This document shows, one piece after another, positions 31,841-42,200 of a DNA stretch of 64,000 bases. The stretch comes from Prorocentrum cordatum. Its lineage: Eukaryota > Sar > Dinophyceae > Prorocentrales > Prorocentraceae. The notes under the pieces are model-generated. The model ran no database searches. It was not told the DNA's origin and was given only the letters and a program-made list of their open reading frames with translations. The position numbers and the translations under genes were made by a program. Every line of letters starts with the position of its first letter. Position 1 is the first letter of the stretch. The stretch lies in contig CAUYUJ010001287.1 of NCBI GenBank assembly GCA_963575745.1, positions 12,501 through 76,500 on the forward strand, given 5' to 3'.

Positions 31841-34268
31841 GGTCGAATACGAATAGTTTTGTGAACCTAGCTCGAGTAGAAGACCGAGTCAGACCTCTCG
31901 ATGCAACAGACGAATCCCAATGTTTCTGCATCAGTTTCTGTGCGCACCAGCTCTGTAGCTCTTCTACAGCCCGAATTCAATACAGAAAATGGACAACATC
32001 TGTCAAGATGACTCGAACATACGAATAGTTTTGCGGACCTAGCCCGAGTAGCAGACACAGTTCAGACCTCTGGATGCAACAGACAAACGGGCCTGATGAT
32101 TCCGAATCACCTTCTGTGCGCATGAGCTCTGTAGCTTTCTTTCAGCCCGAGTTACGTGCGAAAACTGACAGCACCTCTCAAGATGACTCGAACGATACGA
32201 ATAGTTTCGCGGACGTAGCTCGAGTAGCAGACCGAGTTCAGACCTCTGGATGCAACAGACGAACGCGCCTGATTATTCTGCATCGGTGTCTGCGCATCAG
32301 CTCTATAGCTTCCCTAGAGCTCGAGTTTGGTGTTTGGTCAGGCTACACAGGGCGCGTGCGCCCAAGCCTAAGGGCTAGAGCCAGTTAGATCCGCCTCCTC
32401 CGCTTTTGCAGAGGAAATTTCTTTAACAATTTCTAGAGCTCGAGTTAAGTACAGAAAATTGACAGTCCCTGTCGAGATGATCCGAGCGGTACGAATAGTT
32501 TTACGGACCTAGCTCGAGTAGCAGACCGATTTCTGACCTCTGCATGCGACAGACGAACGCGCCTGATTCTGAATCGGTTTCTGTAAACATCAGCTCTGTA
32601 GCTGTCCTACAGCTCGAGTTGAGTACAGAAAACCGTCAACACGTGTCAAGATGACTCGAAACGGCCGATCCCGCCGCAACGCCTTTTGGCAGTAAAAGGT
32701 ACCCGATCGGGCTGAGATCCAGACGGCGAGCAGGAATGAGATCGAATATGGTCAGGAGAAATACTAGAGCTCTAAGGAATGGTTGAATTTCGAAAGAAAT
32801 TTTCAACCGACCAAAAGTCAGCAACAGGTCTGTCGAGATTTTTCCTCTTTTCTCGCACGGCGCTCCTCGGTACACATGAAGGAAGAGTCTGGATTAAGAC
32901 CCAAAAAAATTGAAAAATCACGTTTTTATGTTTATTTCGAAAGACGGTTCCCCCAAGTGTTTTGATAGTAATACTGCACCTACGGACCTGAGAATTTGAC
33001 TGGCAGACGCGGCATAATCCACTACAGGTGCAAAAATCTGCTTTCTCAAAAAAATTGTCAAATATCTTTCAAATCTTAGCAAAAGCGAGCTAGGCTGCTC
33101 TCAGAAGCAAGCTTATATGCGAATGCTCGGCGTAAAAATCGTCTTTCTCAAAATAAAGGTGAAATATCTTTGAAATATTAGCAAAACCGACTAAAAGTTA
33201 ATTATTTGTCCGCCTCGGCCGGGTCGGCGAACTAGCTGCACCCCGCGCGGGAATTCCTCTAACTCATCGATGCTGAAGAGCTCTACGAGGTACCTGGATA
33301 GACGCGCGCGCACGGGTCTCGTCGCGTAAACTGGGAACCGGCGGCAAACCGTCAAGCAGCTTACCGCCGGGACCCTCGTAAAGCTCTTTTCTCACACCGC
33401 GCTTCTCAGAACACATAAAGAAAGCTTCTCGAGAAACGAAAAATCGAAAAAACAAGTTTTTTCTATTTTTATGAAACGTCGGTTCCTCCAAGCGTTTTGA
33501 TAATAATACTGCATTCAGAAACCTGAGGATTTAACCGGCAGACGCGGAACAACCCACAACAGGTGCAAAAAAACTGATTCCTTCAAAAGAATAATCAAAT
33601 ATCTTTCACTTCCAAACTGGCGCCGGCGGTGAACTGTCAACCTGGGCACCTGCCGGAAACCTCGTACACCCTTCCACAGACACGAAAGTGCTCAGAATCG
33701 AAGCAGACAGCTTCTCGGAGCCTTTCTCAAAAAATGTCAACTTTCCATTTTTCGATGTCTCTCCGATGTCAGTTCCAGCTAATTTTCCCAAAGTAAAACT
33801 CTCCAGAGAGCTGAGCTGCTTTCAGAATAAGGGTCAGGTACTCGCGCGAAAATCTGCTTTCTGAAAATGAATGGTCCAATATCTTTCAAACATTCGGAAA
33901 ACCACCCAAGAGTTGTCACTTTCTCCTTTTTGGTCAGGTCGAGCAACTAGCTCCACCCCGCGCTGGAATTTCTCTAGCTGATCGATGTCGAAGATCTTAG
34001 CAAAACCGACCCAAAGTCACCACTCTCTCTCCTAAGACCGGGTGCGCCAACTGGGAACCGGCGGTCAACCGTCAACCAGGTTACCGCCGGGGCCCTCGTA
34101 GAGCTCTTTTGCCACACGGCGCTCCTGGGTAGACATCAAGGAAGCGTCTGGGCTTTGTATTTTTTATCCAACGTCGGTTCCCCCAAGTGATTTAATTGCA
34201 ATACTGCAGCTACAGACCTAAGAATTTCACTGGCAGACGCAAGATAATCCACTACAGATGCGAAAAAA
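30854..34268. repeat. Helentron-like elements and 175 bp satellite
   Basis: The long-type element interrupted by LINE-c continues with satellite monomers to about 32680, then a terminal block (GGCAGTAAAAGGTACCCGAT CGGGCTGAGATC). Short-type pieces begin at 33331 (A^CTGGGAACCGGCGGCAAACC), 33617 (A^CTGGCGCCGGCGGTGAAC) and 34051 (A^CTGGGAACCGGCGGTCAACC). Right termini with AGCTCTACGAGG or variants occur at about 33280-33296 and 33950-33996. No gene is present. Confidence 0.8.
31759..31839. repeat. T-run, G6, A50 inverted homopolymer
   Basis: About 24 T (one A), six G, then 50 A. It lies inside a satellite monomer between AAATTCACCACC and CGGTCGAATACGAATAG. Compare the TTCATCAAGATTTGGAAAAA ATATCGGTCG at 31163, which shows the expansion arose from short AT-rich runs. 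Confidence 0.9.
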
Positions 34269-35410
34269 CTGGGCGCCGGCGGTAAACCGTCAACCTTCCT
34301 TACCGCCGGGGGACTCGTAGAGCTTCCTGACAATATATAATGTCGAAAAAAATGCAGAGAACGAATAATATTTCAGCCCACGGAACGCCCCGGATGCTTC
34401 TGAATTGTCTTCTGTACGAGCTCTGTAGCTCTCCTACAGCCCGAGTTACGTGCGTAAATCGACAACACCTCTCAAGATGACTCGAACAGTACGAATAGTT
34501 TGGCAAACCTAGCTCGAGTATCAGACCGAGTTCAGAGCTCTGGATTCGACAGGCGGGCGCGCCTGATGTCTCCGAATCGATTCCTGTGATTACCCGTCCT
34601 GCAGCCCCCCTACAGCCCGAGTTAAGTGCAGAAAACCGACAGCTCTCAGGATGACTCGAACAATACGAATAGTTTTGCGAACCTAGTTCGGGCAGCAGAC
34701 CCAGTTTCGAGCTCTCGACTAGACAGAGGGACGCGCCTGATGTCTCCAAATCGATTCCTGTGACTACCAGGTAGCCCCCCTACAGCCCGAGCTAAGTACA
34801 GAAAGCCGACAGCACCTCTCAAGATGACTCGAAGAATACGAATATTTTCGCGATTCTAGATCGAGCAGCAGACCGAGTTCAGAGCTCTCTATTCAACAAA
34901 CGAACGCGACTGATGATTCCGAATCGGTTTCTGTAAGTATCAGCTCTGTAGCTGTCGCATAGCTCGAGTTAAGTACAGAAAACCGAGAGCGCCTGTCAAG
35001 ATAACTCGAATAATACGAATAGCTTTGCGGACCTAGCTCGGCTAGCAGGCCGAGTTCAGACCTCTGGATGCAACAGGCAAACGCGCCTGATCATTCTGAA
35101 TCGATGAGTTGTGCTTACCAGCTCTGTAGCTGTCCTGTATCTCGAGTTAAGTCCAATTTACCCGTGTGCTTTTTGGCAGTGAAAGGTACCCGATCGAGCT
35201 GAGATCAAGATGGCGAGCGGGAATGAGATCGAATATCATGAGAAAAAATACTAGAGCTCTAACGAATGGTTGAATTTCGAGAACAAAATTTTTAACCGAC
35301 CAAAGTCACCAAAAGTTCCGTCGATATTTTTCTTGCCAACTAGCTCTCCAGCGCCCCGGAATTACTCTTAAGCTTCCAGCAATAACTTGCTAAGGGAAGC
35401 TCTACGAGTT
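34269..35410 (-). mobile_element. Complete long Helentron-like element (1142 bp)
   Basis: It begins A^CTGGGCGCCGGCGGTAAACC, then ACTCGTAGAGCTTCC, about five satellite monomers of 175 bp, and the terminal block GCTTTTTGGCAGTGAAAGGT ACCCGATCGAGC. It ends GGGAAGCTCTACGAGTT^A. Joining the flanks (GCGAAAAAA | ATTTCTTTTCTC) restores the short-type internal sequence, so the ends are precise. The minus strand is the proposed 5'-to-3' orientation, with the hairpin at the 3' end. Non-coding. Confidence 0.75.
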
Positions 35411-35465
35411 ATTTCTTTTCTCAAATTAATGGTCAAATATCTTTCAGATCTTAGCAAAACCGATC

Positions 35466-35755
35466 ACTTGGTAGCGTCCAAAACCCGGAGAGGAAAGAGA
35501 ATACAAGCCAGAAAGCCTTCCTGGCAAGCCGTCCGACGCTCCCGTCAAGTGTTTCTGGATTCCAGGGGGGCTCCCGTGCTGTGCCTTTGACGCGCTGCCA
35601 GGAACGCTTCCACGAATGCCTGCACGCGTGCAGGCACGCGCGGACGCGTGCTGGACGCGCCCCCGAACCAGCTGCCGGCCCAAACGAACCCCTGCGGGGA
35701 TCGTGAAGCGGCGGAGATGGGCTGCTGGCGGGCACCACCACCGTCCAGCTTCCAA
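35466..35755 (+). repeat. Dispersed repeat F, copy 1, with 20 bp palindrome
   Basis: It runs from TTGGTAGCGTCCAAAACCCG G to CACCACCACCGTCCAGCTTC C and contains the perfect palindrome TGCCTGCACGCGTGCAGGCA. An inverted copy lies at about 52752-53035, partial copies at about 22665-22720 and 53330-53410. Non-coding. Confidence 0.7.
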
Positions 35756-36994
35756 TACCTCGCAGAGCTCTTCGGCACCGATGAGCTAGAGGAATTCCGG
35801 CGCGGGGTGAGTTGGTCGAGCCGACCAGAAAGGACAAAGTGGCAACTTTTGGGTGTTTTTTGCGAATATTGGAGAACATTTGATTATTTATTTTGAGAAA
35901 GCAAATGTTTCGCACCTGTAAACAACTAAGAGGGCTTCTCCCTCTTCATATGCGCCCTATAGGCGCACTGGTATTATTCAAACACTTGGAGCAACCATAC
36001 CTCGTAGAGCTCTTCGGCAACGATGAGCTAGAGGAATTCCGGCGCGGGGTGTAGCTAGTTCTCCCACCTGGCCCGGGCGGACAATGTGTGACACTTGGGT
36101 CGGTTTTTCGGAGATTCTGAGAGATTTTGAAATTCGTTCTGGAAATGCAGATTTTTATTCTCTGCAGTGAATCATGGCGCGCTCGATGGTGCAATTCTTT
36201 GGGCTCTAGCTGCATTATTTTTATCAAAAGACTAGGAGGAACCGACATTGCGTAAACCCAGAAACAACATTTGTCGAGTTTTACTTCATATCAACAGCTA
36301 AGGCTGATTAAGCTCTTTACATGTGTTCCGAGCAGCGCCGCGCAAGGGAAAGAGCTCTACGAGGCTCCCAGCGGTAACCTGGTTGACGGTTTACCGCCGG
36401 CTGCCAGTCTTTATGTCGACAGGAAAAAATCGATTTTGCCTTTTTCGAGAAATGCCTACAGAAGCTCTCTCCATCGACTCTGACCACTCTCACGCGTGAA
36501 AGGAGCCCTACGAAGTTCCCGCCGGTGACCAGATTCGATTCACCGCGCGCTGGAGAGCTAGTACCTCGTGGAGCTCTTCGACATTCATGAGCTAGAGGAA
36601 TTCCGGCGCGGGGTGGAGCTAGTTGATCGACGTGGCCAGAACGGACAATGTGATAACTGTGGGTCGGTTTTGAAGATTTTAAAAATATTAGCCATTCATT
36701 TTGAAAGCAGATTTCCGCACCTGTAATGGGTTATGCCGCATCTGCCCTGAAATTCTCAGGTCCGTAGGTGCAGTATTACTATCAAAACACTTGGCCGTCT
36801 TTAGAAAAAAGACATAAAATGATAATGTTTCGAGTTTTTTTGGTCTTGCTCCAGACTCTTCCTTCGCGTGCATCGAGGAGCGCCGTGCGAGAAAAGAGCT
36901 GCACGAGGGCCCCGGCTGTAACCTGGTTCACGGTTTACCGCCGGTTCCCTGTCTAAAACCCTATAGCTCTGTCCGCCCGGGCCGGGTGGTCGAA
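35756..36994. repeat. Short Helentron-like pieces in reverse orientation
   Basis: Reversed right termini (ACCTCGTAGAGCTCTTCGGC, then GATGAGCTAGAGGAATTCCG GCGCGGGGTG) lie at about 35755-35825, 35998-36062 and 36563-36630. Reversed hairpins (GGTAACCTGGTTGACGGTTT ACCGCCGG) lie at about 36371-36400 and 36921-36950. This is the main segment where the family lies in the opposite orientation. The frame YLVELFGIDELEEFRRGVEL is open through the terminus, but as part of the repeat it is not taken as coding. Confidence 0.75.
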
Positions 36995-39004
36995 CTGGGC
37001 GCCGGCGGTAAACCGTGAACCTCTTTTACCGCCAGGGGACTCGTAGAGCTTCCTCAGGGTATAGAATGTCGAAACAATATTGCAGAGAAAAAATAATTTT
37101 CCAGCCCAGGCGACTTTAGACCTCTTAATGCAACAGCCGAACGTCTCTTATGTTTCTGGATCGTTTTCTATGCGTACGAGCTCTGCGGCTCTCCTACAGC
37201 CCGAGTTACGTGCGAAAATCGACCTCTCAAGATGACTCGAACAATACGAATAGTATCTAACGAGTTCAGACCTCTGAATGCGACAGGCGGCCGCGCATGA
37301 TGTCTTCAAGTCAATTTCTGTGATTACCAGCCCTGTAGTCTCCTCCCCACAGCCCGAGTTAAGTGCAGAAAACCGACAGCAGCGAATATGTTCGCGGACC
37401 TAGCTAGCAGACCCAGTTCCGAGCTCTGGATTCGACAGGCAGACGCGCCTGTTGTCTCTAAATCGAATCCTGTGGAAACCAATCCTGCAGCCGCCTTACA
37501 GCACGAGTTAAGTGCAGAAAACTGAGAGCATCTCTCAAGATGACTCGAACAATACAAATAGTTTCGCGGACATAGTTCGGGCAGCATACCGAGTTCAGAG
37601 CTATCAACTCGAGAGAGAAACGCGTCCGATGATGATGAATCGGTTCCTGTAAGTATCATCTCTGTAGCTGTCTTATAGCTCGAGTTAACTACAGAAAACC
37701 GACAACGTCTCTCAAGATGACTCGAAACGGCTGATCCCGCCTAAACTGGAAACCGGCGGTAAACCGTCAACCTGGTTAACCGCCGGGAACCTCTTAGAGC
37801 TCTTTCCTTGCACAGCAATCGTCGGAACACATGAAGAAAGCTTCTGGAGCGAGAAACGAAAAACTCCAAAAATCACGTTTTTCTGTTATTATCCAACGTC
37901 GGTTCCTCCAAGTGTTTTATAGTGATGCACTAACGGACCCAAGAATTTGACTGGCAGACGGGACAGAAAATCGTGAATACATGTCAAGATGATTCAGACT
38001 ACAGTCAGTTGCTCCCAGTGTTTGGGTAGTAATACTGCACCTACGGGCCTGAAAATTTAACTGCCAGACGCGTCATAACCCACTGCAGGTGCGAAAAATC
38101 TGTTTTCTTAAAATAAATTGTCAAATATCTTTCAAATCTTAACAAAACCGACCCAAAGTCACCACATCGTCTCTTTTGGTCGGGTCGGCGAACTGGGAAC
38201 CGGCGGTAAACCGTCAACCAGATTATCGCCGGGCACCTCGTAGAGCTCTTTTCTTGCAGAGCGCTTCTCGGAACACATGAAGGAAGCTTCTGAAGCGAGA
38301 GCCAGAAAACTCGAAAAATCACGATTTGTTGATTCTTATCAAATCAGTTCCTCCAAGTGTGATAGTAGTTCGACTGACAGACGCGGCATAACCCACTCCC
38401 CTCCCTCTCTCGCTGCCTGCTCACCGAAAAACTTATCATATTAAGCAGGCAAGTTCGTTTTTTAAATGTTCATACAAAGGCGGTTCCTCCAAGTGTTTCG
38501 ATAGTAATACAACATCTAGAGCCATAAGAATTTAACCAGCAAATATGCCATAGCAAACTACAGGGAATCAAAATCTCACTTCTGAAAAACGAACTGCAAA
38601 ATGTTTTCTGAAGTGAAAAAACCGACCCCAGGTTACCACATTCTCTCTTTTGGACGCGCCGGCCAACTAGCTCTACCCTGCGCCGGAATTCCTCTTAGCT
38701 CTTTGCTGGAGAGCTCTTCAGATAGGTTTCTTGGCAGTTAAAGGTACCCGATCGAGCTTAGATCAAGATAGCGAGCGGGAATAAGATCGAATATCACGGA
38801 AAAAGTTCCAGAGTCCAACGTGGTTTAATTTCGAGAGGATCAGCAAAAGATCCGTCGAGATTTTTGTTGCCAACTTGGAACCGGCGGTAAACCGTCAACC
38901 AGGTTACCGCCGGGCACCTCGTAGAACTCTTTTCTTGTACAGCGCTCCTCGGAACACATGAAGGAAGCTTCTGAAGCGAAAAATAAAAACTCGAAAAATC
39001 ACAA
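36995..39004. repeat. Helentron-like elements and satellite
   Basis: Hairpin starts at 36995 (long type), 37747, 38193 and 38875. Satellite monomers lie between about 37120 and 37740, and short-type internal sequence in the rest. The right terminus at about 38665-38720 (CCAACTAGCTCTACCCTGCG CCGGAATTCC) is degraded. No gene. Confidence 0.75.
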
Positions 39005-39034
39005 TTGGGAACCGGCGGTAAACCGTCAACCAGG
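39005..39034 (-). mobile_element. Short Helentron-like element, first part, split by LINE-d
   Basis: TGGGAACCGGCGGTAAACCG TCAACCAGG. The element resumes at 44782 and ends at 45146. The two parts sum to about 395 bp, the length of complete short copies. Confidence 0.8.
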
Positions 39035-39248
39035 TTTTTCGTTTCGCGGACACACGGGCCCTAGGGCCCCGTCCAGTCCGAGGCGGGCGGGCACGCCAAA
39101 CGCGGGCCACCGAGCGGCTAAGGCGAAAGCCTCACCACGCCAAGCACGTGGGGGGCGGCTTCGGCGGTAGCCTCTGGCAGCTCTTATAAGGTGTGTGTAC
39201 ATCAACACAATGTGTGCACGCATGAAGGCAACACACGAAAGAGAATCA

Positions 39249-42200
39249 TCAATCACACAACTTATCGCTGAAATAGGCCTGCAAAACCCGTGGGAGTGCT
39301 GCGATGACGCACTCTGCAGCGGAGAGTTCCGTATCCGTCACTGTGGACCCGTCTTGGAGAGCGAAGGAGCAAACGTAAACGTCTTTGAAGATAATCTGTG
39401 GGGACTCACTGAAGGAAGAGGTAGGCGAGAGATGGGAGAATCGAGAACGCAGTCCAATCTGAATCCAAGCTCCACTTCCTGCTCCCAGGCTGCACACACC
39501 ACCATCAAAGCCCGCTTTGATGAGGCAAGGTTCATAGCATGACTGTTCGTATGGCTGCAACTGGTACTGTTCGTTCGTGTATTGGTGGCCCTCGCGGGCC
39601 TGGTGGGTAAGGAGGTCGGCTTTCTCATTCCATTCCCGAAACTCATGTTTGAAAAGATCGCGTCCTGCTTCAGCAGGTCTCACACCATACATACAACACA
39701 TTCCTTCCAAAGCATTAATCATATTATCAACACGTCTCTGGTATAAGTGATTATCTGCCTTCCAGAGGCCGCAGAGCCAGCAAATGATAAGAAGAGAATC
39801 TCCAGTGATCTCCAACGGCACGCCTCCTGAAGTCACGTCCCAACACGTGCTCTTCATGTTGTGGATTGCCAATCTCTTACTGAATCGCAGGCGTGCAGCG
39901 GGAGAATCATCCTCTGTAGCAACATACTCCTCATTACGTTCGGCCAGAAAAACGGGGGCGTTACCATCATGGATACCTTTGCATTTCTTCTGGAAAAGTC
40001 TAAGCATAGAGGGTGTACAATGATGAGTTGCAAACTGCATGAAGGCATGATGACCGCCTTGGAATACTTCCCACCACCGTGGGCCGAAGAACTCATGAAA
40101 GGGTGTCTGCCAACAGCGTTGTCCGATCGCTTGCCCTCCTGACCTCCAGCGTTTCATAACTCCACATTCCCTCCACTTTCCGAATGCCCGAAGGGCTTCT
40201 CCCTCAAGTGTGCGCAGCGTATCATAACTTATACCAAAGGCAATCAAACACATGCGTGCATCACTCCATGCTCTATGCTCCTCCCTCATGTCCTCTCCCT
40301 GATACAACCTCTGCGCATACGCCGAGACATCCTTTGCCAGCAGCCACTGAGCTCGGAGAAATCTCTGGACCAAACTGTGGTACCCAGCTTCTGCGAACCT
40401 CAATCTGGCATCGCTGTATCTTCTCTCGTTCCAAGTAGCATGGGATTCGTCTGGTTCTCGGCGGCATCGAAGCATGAAACATAGACACCTGCCCTCAAAC
40501 GCGTGCAGTGCGTGGAGGCTGTCCTTGTCGGCCGTGCAGCCACCCGCACCGAAAAGGGCAATACTCTGGACCTTCTGCTGGTATCGTTGGAACTTTTCCT
40601 TCAACGACGTGCTTGTGTTCCGAAAATATCCTGCCTGGGAGTAAAATGTCCGACGAGCCGCCTCAATCCTCGAGTCCACATCGAGGTGCGAGGAATACTT
40701 ATAATCAGAGAACAACTGGACGCCTAGAACCGTCATCTCAGTAACACGTCTGAACCGCATAACATCATTCTGGAAGGGTACAAGTAAGTCGGCTGAAGAA
40801 AGGATCAGCCCCTCGGCATCTCTCGCGGCGTCGGCACCGAAGACCATGTAGAGCAAGCTAGAGGGTTTCCAGCGCATGCCGAAATCATGGAGTCTAACCG
40901 TAAGGTCGTGAATCATGCGTGCCAATTCTTCCCTGCTTCGTGCCATGATGTAGCAATTGTCTGCCCATACGAAGTGATTGACGACCGACGTGTAGGACGA
41001 TTTGCCAGACTCCATGGAATCCCCAGTTTTAAAACAAACTTGATAACCTATGTTCTGTGTATCCCACTGTCGGAAGGTTTCCTGCCACATCGCAGCAATA
41101 ATAAGGTTGAACCCTAGGGGTCCCTCGGCACCGCCCGTTCTAATACATCTATCCCATCTCACACTCTCCACCTCGATACTTTCATGGCAAACCGTCCCCA
41201 CACTGTCACATAGTGGATCGAGAAAAGCATATTGAAGATGATAAGGTACATGTGCGTGCTGTAAACCCCGTCTAACATTGGCTACCGTGCAATGGTCGAA
41301 GGCTTGTAGGATATCTGCATTGGCCAGATGTGCTGTTTCCCCCTTCCCCCATGTAGAGGCATGCTGTCCGATGTGTTTCAAGCTCGCCGTGATCTCGTTC
41401 GTGGTGCGGTTAGATTGGAAGCCGTAAAGACCGAGAGGGCGAAAGAGACCGTTTCGCTCGACATGTTGTTCCACCAAGATAACGATACATGTGCTGTACC
41501 ATCGTGCAATAGCGTTCTGCATACATAGAAGCCTACCGTCCCTAAGATCCGTGATGCCAGGAAGCTTGGGCATAAAGGAGATGAGGATATCACGCCATGA
41601 GGAGGGATACGGTGTGCGCATGTGTAGTATATCGTTGAACAAGCGTCGGATATTGCGCAATACCGTCCAAGGGAGACACTTTAACACCTCACACGGTACT
41701 CGATCTGGCCCTGTGGCTCGTTGTGTACGGAGACGCGCCCGCCCACGTCCGAGTAATGCCATAGTGATGGTCGAATACGTGCTGCTACCGAGCTCCTCCC
41801 TCGCCTTCCCCTTGATCTCCTCCATCATACTAGCGTTCTCCTCCCGCATCTGATCCGATGAAAGCTTATTTCTGCAGAAACTGTCGAGCTCCTTCCTCCA
41901 GACCTCCCTGTCCTCCGTCTCCTGGCCCTCCACCACCAAGTGTTTAATATAATGACGAATCTTTCGACGATTGAGGGGACACTTCCAGGCTGCAACCTCT
42001 CTGCGATACCGACGGCGATGTAGATTAAGCTCACTCCTGAGACGTTTCTTTTCCTCTGGAGTCGTGCCTGGCGGTAGTTCCCGCCATCTCTCCAAAAGAC
42101 GAGTGAGCTCGATCGGCCTCACAGGTGGCCTCTGCTTGCCGCTCTGCGTCGTGGTAAAGTCCACGTCAGGAGCAGCAACAAAAGACTGGATGAGCGTGCA

